This document shows, piece by piece, positions 59,460 through 64,000 of a DNA stretch of 64,000 nt (position 1 is the first letter of the stretch; every line of letters begins with the position of its first letter). Under the pieces are notes generated by a model. It was not told the DNA's origin. It searched no databases and was given only the letters and a program-made list of their open reading frames with translations. Source of the DNA: Lelliottia sp. WAP21 (GTDB taxonomy: Bacteria > Pseudomonadota > Gammaproteobacteria > Enterobacterales > Enterobacteriaceae); contig NZ_JAIWPG020000014.1 in NCBI RefSeq assembly GCF_020532665.2, positions 1-64,000 on the forward strand. The letters are read 5' to 3'. A program made the translations under genes and the position numbers.

Positions 59460-60134
59460 ATGCACTATCCGGTGAATGTGTTTACAGGCAAGGTCAGGGA
59501 CTACGACGGCAGCCGCCCGAGCGCCATTGCTAAAATTCAGGTCGACGGCGAGCTGACGTTGACCGACCTCGGGCTGGCGGGCGACGAGCAGGCCGAAAAG
59601 AAAATCCACGGCGGGCCCGATCGCGCGCTGTGCCACTATCCCCGTGAGCACTATCGCCACTGGATAGCCGAATTCCCCGAACAGGCGGATCTGTTTGTCG
59701 CGCCAGCGTTTGGTGAGAATCTCTCAACGGAAGGGCTGACCGAGAAAAACGTCTTTATCGGCGATATCTACCGCTGGGGCGATGCCCTGATTCAGGTGAC
59801 GCAGCCGCGCTCGCCGTGCTTCAAACTCAACTACCATTTCGGTATCAGCGATATGTCAGCGCAGCTGCAAAGTGCGGGTAAAACCGGCTGGTTATATCGG
59901 GTGGTGCTAGCAGGACAGGTATCAGCAGATGCGCCGCTGGCGCTGGCATCGCGCCTGAGTGATGTCTCGGTATATGACGCCTGTGCGATTGCCTGGCATA
60001 TGCCGTTTGACGATGAACAGTATCATCGCCTGCTGTCTGCGGCGGGGCTATCGACCAGCTGGACCAGAACGATGCAGAAGCGGCGGTTAAGCGGGAAGAT
60101 GGAAGATAATGCGCGGAGATTGTGGGGAAGATAA
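59460..60134 (+). CDS. yiiM: MOSC-domain protein YiiM
   Basis: 224 residues as in E. coli. MOSC domain (about 20-165) with the catalytic Cys in QPRSPCFKLNYHFG near 115-128; GGPDRALCHYPREHY near 52-66. YiiM detoxifies N-hydroxylated base analogs using Mo cofactor. AAAGGAG (59448-59454) directly follows the ERIC end. Confidence 0.94.
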   Translation: MHYPVNVFTGKVRDYDGSRPSAIAKIQVDGELTLTDLGLAGDEQAEKKIHGGPDRALCHYPREHYRHWIAEFPEQADLFVAPAFGENLSTEGLTEKNVFIGDIYRWGDALIQVTQPRSPCFKLNYHFGISDMSAQLQSAGKTGWLYRVVLAGQVSADAPLALASRLSDVSVYDACAIAWHMPFDDEQYHRLLSAAGLSTSWTRTMQKRRLSGKMEDNARRLWGR

Positions 60135-60136
60135 CA

Positions 60137-60227
60137 GCCCCTCACCCCAGCCCTCTCCCCAAAGGGGCGAGGAGTGAAAGACCGCGCTATTCGGTTCCCT
60201 CTCCCCTATGGGGAGAGGTTGAGGGGA
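60137..60227. repeat. Paired palindromic repeat, copy 4
   Basis: GCCCCTCACCCCAGCCCTCT then CCCCAAAGGGGCGAGG, followed by CCCTCTCCCCTATGGGGAGA then GGTTGAGGGG. It lies between convergent yiiM and cpxA and may help end both transcripts. Confidence 0.75.
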
Positions 60228-60230
60228 AGA

Positions 60231-61604
60231 CTACGAACGCTTATACAACGGTAGCCACAGCGTTATCCGCAGCCCACCCAGCGGGCTGTCGTCGGCTTTG
60301 ACCCACCCGCGATGTTGCTGCATGGCGGTTTCAACAATCGCCAGACCCAGCCCCGTGCCGCCAGACTCGCGATCGCGTGCCTCATCGGTACGGTAGAACG
60401 GACGGAAGATCTGTTCACGGTCTTCAGGACTTACGCCAGGACCATCGTCATCAACGATGATGGTGATGCCGTCTTTATCCACCGAGAAGGCCACCTCAAT
60501 CTTCGTGTTCGAGTAGCGCAGGGCGTTACGCACGATATTCTCCAGCGCACTTTCCAGCGCGTTAGGGTTACCGTACAGCGGCCATGGCCCCGGCGGGAAG
60601 TTGACGGTAAAGGACTTGCCCATCTGCTCTGCTTCAAACGCCGCGTTGTCCAGCACTTCATGCCACAGATGATTGGCTTTCACCGTTTCACTCACCAGCG
60701 CGTTTTTCTGCTGATTACGCGACATCACCAGCAGATCGTTGATCATGCTGTCCAGACGATGCGCCTCGGTTTCAATGCGCTCCAGCTCTTTGCTCTCACC
60801 GCTACGGCGACGCAACAGCGCCGTGCCAAGCTGCAAGCGAGTGAGGGGAGTGCGCAGTTCGTGGGAGATATCCGACAACAGACGTTGCTGTGCGGTCATC
60901 ATACGATCCAGCGCGCTCACCATCTGGTTGAAGCTGGTACCGGCAGCAAGAAATTCTTGCGGTCCGGCTTCCAGTTCCGGGTGTTGCCTCAGGTTGCCTT
61001 GCGCCACTTCATCGGCGGCATTTTTCAGCTTACGCGCCGGTTTTGCCAGGCTCCACGCCAGCCATAACAGCAGCGGTGAACTCAGCAACATGGTGACAAT
61101 CAACAGCAATAAAGGTCTGTCAAACAACAGGTTGATAAAGTCGGTTTGGGAACTGCTTGCCGGGCGAATCAGATAGAGCTGGTAATTATCTTCGCCATCA
61201 CGGATAGAGAAGGGACCCACCATTTCAACCCGACCGTACTTTTTCTTTTGAGGATGGTCGGCGTTATCGGCCTGGCCAATGAAGTTACGGATGACCTGCA
61301 TTTCATTGCGTTCAGCACCGATGACGCGGCCTTCGCTGGTGACCAGCAGCAGGCGTTGTCCGGGCGGCGCCCACTTATCGATGGCGCGAAACAGCCTGCG
61401 CCACCACATCAAATCATTGGGCGGATCGTTTGCCAGCTCTGCCTCAACGTGTTGTTCGATCATCACGCCCTGACGTTGCTCGCTGTCGAGAAGCTCCGTC
61501 ATCTGGCGTGAGTCGAGTTTTGGCAACATTAAAACCAGCATTAACACCAGTGCCAGCGTCAGCCAGAAAATGGCGAAGATGCGGGCGGTTAAACTGCCTA
61601 TCAT
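60231..61604 (-). CDS. cpxA: Envelope stress sensor kinase CpxA
   Basis: 457 residues as in E. coli. Two TM helices (about 8-28 and 162-185) flank a periplasmic sensor; then HAMP (about 186-238), phosphoacceptor His248 (LLSDISHELRTPL) and the ATPase with GGTGLGLAIVE. It overlaps cpxR by 4 bp. Inhibited by CpxP in the periplasm. Confidence 0.97.
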   Translation of the reverse strand: MIGSLTARIFAIFWLTLALVLMLVLMLPKLDSRQMTELLDSEQRQGVMIEQHVEAELANDPPNDLMWWRRLFRAIDKWAPPGQRLLLVTSEGRVIGAERNEMQVIRNFIGQADNADHPQKKKYGRVEMVGPFSIRDGEDNYQLYLIRPASSSQTDFINLLFDRPLLLLIVTMLLSSPLLLWLAWSLAKPARKLKNAADEVAQGNLRQHPELEAGPQEFLAAGTSFNQMVSALDRMMTAQQRLLSDISHELRTPLTRLQLGTALLRRRSGESKELERIETEAHRLDSMINDLLVMSRNQQKNALVSETVKANHLWHEVLDNAAFEAEQMGKSFTVNFPPGPWPLYGNPNALESALENIVRNALRYSNTKIEVAFSVDKDGITIIVDDDGPGVSPEDREQIFRPFYRTDEARDRESGGTGLGLAIVETAMQQHRGWVKADDSPLGGLRITLWLPLYKRS

Positions 61605-62299
61605 GAAGCCGACACCATCAGATAGCCGCGCCCACGCAGGGTTTTAAACCAGGGGTGACCATCTTTGCGCTCCGGCAGCTTGCGACGCAGGTTAGAGATG
61701 TGCATATCGATTGCGCGGTCAAACGGCGTGAGACGTTTGCCCAGCACTTCCTGACTGAGGTGTTCACGCGAGACCACCTGACCAAGATGCTGTGCAAGCA
61801 AATAGAGCAGGGTGAACTCGGTGCCGGTCAGTTCCAGCGCAACGCCGTCGAAGCTGGCTTCCTGACGCCCCGGATTGAGGCTGAGGGAATCCACTTCAAG
61901 TGTCGGTGAGCTGTTATCCGCATTCTGCTGCTGTTCGCTCCAGTGGGAACGACGCAGGATGGCACGAATACGGGCGACCAGTTCACGGTCGTTGAACGGT
62001 TTAGGTAAATAGTCATCGGCACCAAGCTCAAGGCCCAGTACGCGATCCAGTTCGCTGCCGCGCGCGGTCAGCATGATAACGGGTGTCTGGTGTGTCTGGC
62101 GTAACTCTTTTAGCGTGTCGATACCGTTTTTCTTCGGCATCATCACGTCCAACAAAAGCAAATCGATACTGTCGTCCAGGAGACTCAGCGCCTGTTCCCC
62201 ATCATGGGCAACCAGCACGTTGAAACCTTCCATATCGAGTAATTCTTTCAAAAGGGATGTGAGCTCTTTGTCATCATCCACTAACAGTATTTTATTCAT
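61601..62299 (-). CDS. cpxR: Response regulator CpxR
   Basis: 232 residues, OmpR/PhoB family: receiver with Asp51 (LLLLDVMMPKKNG) and winged-helix DNA-binding domain (about 130-230). Binds GTAAA-N5-GTAAA sites, one of which lies between it and cpxP. First gene of cpxRA. Confidence 0.97.
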   Translation of the reverse strand: MNKILLVDDDKELTSLLKELLDMEGFNVLVAHDGEQALSLLDDSIDLLLLDVMMPKKNGIDTLKELRQTHQTPVIMLTARGSELDRVLGLELGADDYLPKPFNDRELVARIRAILRRSHWSEQQQNADNSSPTLEVDSLSLNPGRQEASFDGVALELTGTEFTLLYLLAQHLGQVVSREHLSQEVLGKRLTPFDRAIDMHISNLRRKLPERKDGHPWFKTLRGRGYLMVSAS

Positions 62300-62354
62300 T
62301 TTTTAAATACCTCCGAGGCAGAAATTACGTCATCGAAGCGCGCTAATCCATGAC

Positions 62355-62369
62355 TTTACGTTGTTTTAC
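62355..62369 (-). promoter_or_regulatory. CpxR box in the cpxR/cpxP gap
   Basis: Minus-strand GTAAAACAACGTAAA is an exact GTAAA-N5-GTAAA match, 81 bp before cpxP and 56 bp before cpxR, so it can serve both. Confidence 0.9.
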
Positions 62370-62449
62370 ACCCCCTGACGCATGTTTGCAGCCCGAATCG
62401 TAGACTGTCTCTCGTTGAATCGCGATACGAAAGAAAGTGGGAGCAAGTG

Positions 62450-62950
62450 ATGCGCATAGTTACCGTTGCCGTCATGGCCTCAACACTGGCGATAAGTGCT
62501 GTAAGCCAGGCTGCTGGAGTCATCCCCGGCGTTAACGGGTCCTCAACGGAGGGAACTTCGCAGCACAGTGGCCAGATCAATATGTTTGACGGCATTAGTT
62601 TAACCGAACATCAGCGTCAACAGATGCGAGATCTAATGCAGCGGGCACGACACGATCAGCCCCCTGTTAATGTTAGCGAAATAGAGACAATGCATCGCCT
62701 TGTCACTGCAGATAATTTTGACGAAAGCGCTGTGCGCGCTCAGGCAGAAAAAATGGCACAGGAACAGGTGGCCCGCCAGGTCGAAATGGCGCGGGTTCGC
62801 AACCAAATGTTCCATCTGCTTTCGCCCGAGCAGCAAGCGGTTTTAAACCAGAAACATCAGCAACGAATGGACCAGTTGCGTGAGGTTGCACGGATGCAAC
62901 GAAGCTCAGAAATGACGCTTTTCAGTAGCAATACCCGTAGTAACCAGTAA
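62450..62950 (+). CDS. cpxP: Periplasmic Cpx inhibitor CpxP
   Basis: 166-residue precursor with a signal peptide (about 1-22, ending SQAA). Two LTxxQ-type motifs, SLTEHQ near 52 and LSPEQQ near 125, mark the helical hairpin of the Spy/CpxP family. ATG 62450 is preferred to the preceding GTG. The region between signal and first helix (about 23-45) differs from E. coli. Its 3' UTR carries CpxQ. Confidence 0.95.
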   Translation: MRIVTVAVMASTLAISAVSQAAGVIPGVNGSSTEGTSQHSGQINMFDGISLTEHQRQQMRDLMQRARHDQPPVNVSEIETMHRLVTADNFDESAVRAQAEKMAQEQVARQVEMARVRNQMFHLLSPEQQAVLNQKHQQRMDQLREVARMQRSSEMTLFSSNTRSNQ

Positions 62951-62956
62951 CCCTGT

Positions 62957-63014
62957 TTTTCCTTGCCATAGACACCATCCCTGTCTTCCCCCACATGATG
63001 TGGGGGTTTTTTTT
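62957..63014 (+). ncRNA. cpxQ: CpxQ, sRNA from the cpxP 3' UTR
   Basis: 58 nt beginning TTTTCCTTGCCATAGACACC and ending in a CCCCCACAT/ATGTGGGGG terminator with eight T. The sequence is nearly identical to CpxQ of Salmonella and E. coli, which RNase E releases from cpxP mRNA to repress envelope-protein mRNAs. Confidence 0.93.
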
Positions 63015-63103
63015 GCCTTTCATTCAGGTTTGTTAACCGTTTATTCATCCTTTGACTCCGTATGCATCCGTTATACTAGCGGCAGAGCATGACAGGAGTG
63101 TTT

Positions 63104-63988
63104 ATGAATCAAACCTATGGACGGCTGGTGAGCCGGGCTGCAATTGCGGCGACCATCATGGCGTCGTGTTTACTGATCATTAAAATTTTTGCCTGGTGGT
63201 ATACCGGCTCGGTTAGCATTCTGGCGGCGCTGGTGGATTCGCTTGTCGATATCGCCGCGTCGTTGACCAACCTGCTTGTTGTACGCTATTCACTGCAACC
63301 GGCAGACGAGGAACACACGTTTGGCCATGGAAAAGCGGAATCACTGGCGGCCCTGGCGCAAAGCATGTTTATTTCCGGCTCCGCGCTGTTCCTCTTTTTA
63401 ACCGGTATTCAGCACCTGATTTCTCCCACGCCCATGAACGATCCTGGCGTGGGGGTCATCGTGACAATTATTGCACTTATTTGCACAATCGTTCTTGTAA
63501 CGTTCCAGCGTTGGGTGGTTCGCAAAACGCAAAGCCAGGCGGTACGGGCAGATATGCTTCATTATCAGTCTGATGTTATGATGAATGGGGCGATTCTTAT
63601 TGCACTCGGTCTTGCCTGGTATGGCTGGCATCGCGCCGATGCGATTTTTGCGTTAGGCATTGGGGTCTATATCTTGTATAGCGCCTTGCGGATGGGGTAC
63701 GAAGCAGTGCAATCGCTTCTCGACCGGGCGTTGCCTGACGCAGAGCGGCTTGAAATCTTTGACATTGTCACCTCATGGCCCGGCGTCAGTGGTGCACACG
63801 ATCTACGTACGCGGCAGTCAGGGCCGACCCGCTTTATTCAGATTCATTTGGAAATGGAAGATAACCTGCCGCTCGTTCAGGCCCATCTGGTGGCTGAACA
63901 GGTTGAACAGGCAATTTTGCGACGTTTCCCGGGATCGGATGTGATTATCCATCAGGATCCCTGTTCCGTTGTCCCCAGGGAAGGCTAA
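63104..63988 (+). CDS. fieF: Ferrous iron/zinc efflux pump FieF (YiiP)
   Basis: 294-residue cation diffusion facilitator with six TM helices, exporting divalent metal against protons in the inner membrane. Site A residues are in [13 protein letters not shown] (Asp45, Asp49) and [10 protein letters not shown] (His153, Asp157); the C-terminal cytoplasmic domain has the [14 protein letters not shown] block. ATG 63104 with CAGGAG upstream. Ends PREG, six residues shorter than E. coli. Confidence 0.96.
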   Translation: MNQTYGRLVSRAAIAATIMASCLLIIKIFAWWYTGSVSILAALVDSLVDIAASLTNLLVVRYSLQPADEEHTFGHGKAESLAALAQSMFISGSALFLFLTGIQHLISPTPMNDPGVGVIVTIIALICTIVLVTFQRWVVRKTQSQAVRADMLHYQSDVMMNGAILIALGLAWYGWHRADAIFALGIGVYILYSALRMGYEAVQSLLDRALPDAERLEIFDIVTSWPGVSGAHDLRTRQSGPTRFIQIHLEMEDNLPLVQAHLVAEQVEQAILRRFPGSDVIIHQDPCSVVPREG

Positions 63989-64000
63989 AGAGATTTTGCG

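Noticed and set aside
1-64000. CRISPR arrays, phage genes, insertion sequences, tRNA or rRNA genes
   Set aside because: Looked for while reading; no regularly spaced repeats, transposase or integrase proteins, or RNA gene signatures beyond the four small RNAs listed.

Overview
The window reads as the chromosome of a member of the Enterobacteriaceae close to Enterobacter, Leclercia or Lelliottia. The proteins are clearly similar to E. coli K-12 proteins as I remember them, often with the same lengths and catalytic residue numbers. Gene order follows the E. coli region from mobBA to fieF with few breaks. ERIC elements are present. I see no transposase, phage gene, rRNA, tRNA or CRISPR array.

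Layout. 0-10.9 kb: mobBA, yihD, srkA-dsbA, yihG, polA, Spot 42, engB, CsrC, yihI, a 60-codon membrane ORF, hemN. 10.9-15.5 kb: the nitrogen control unit glnA-glnL-glnG with NtrC and sigma-54 sites. 15.5-28.1 kb: typA, then the sulfoquinovose (sulfo-EMP) cluster ompL-yihOPQSTU, yihV and csqR, lacking yihR. 28.2-31.1 kb: the overlapping chain yihX-yihY-dtd-fabY. 31.2-31.8 kb: a HigB-like toxin gene broken by a stop codon, followed by an intact HigA-like antitoxin gene. 31.9-38.7 kb: fdoGHI-fdhE with a selenocysteine codon and SECIS hairpin, and divergent fdhD. 38.8-45.3 kb: a segment I do not place here in E. coli K-12: a DUF1471 protein, azlCD with its regulator, and a chromosomal raffinose operon rafR-rafA-rafB with two 18-bp operators. 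45.3-58.4 kb: an enlarged rhamnose locus in which rhaBAD continues into a four-gene sugar ABC transporter, an iron-type alcohol dehydrogenase and rhaM, next to rhaS, rhaR and the symporter gene rhaT. 58.6-64 kb: sodA, yiiM, cpxRA, cpxP with the 3' UTR sRNA CpxQ, and fieF.

How it fits together. The accessory layer is sugar catabolism. Sulfoquinovose goes to DHAP plus sulfolactaldehyde, raffinose and melibiose to galactose plus the remaining sugar, and rhamnose to DHAP plus lactaldehyde, which the alcohol dehydrogenase would reduce. Molybdenum cofactor guanylylation (mobAB), FdhD and FdhE all serve the selenium- and molybdenum-dependent formate dehydrogenase encoded here. DsbA, SrkA, CpxAR, CpxP and CpxQ form an envelope stress set, and a CpxR-type box lies before srkA as well as before cpxP.

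I did not find a clearly new biological system. The observations most worth a second look are the nonsense-broken toxin with its retained antitoxin, the small ORF between yihI and hemN, the paired palindromic repeats and hairpins at junctions of the two sugar operons, the absence of yihR, and the ERIC element inside the glnA 3' UTR where the sRNA GlnZ would be encoded.
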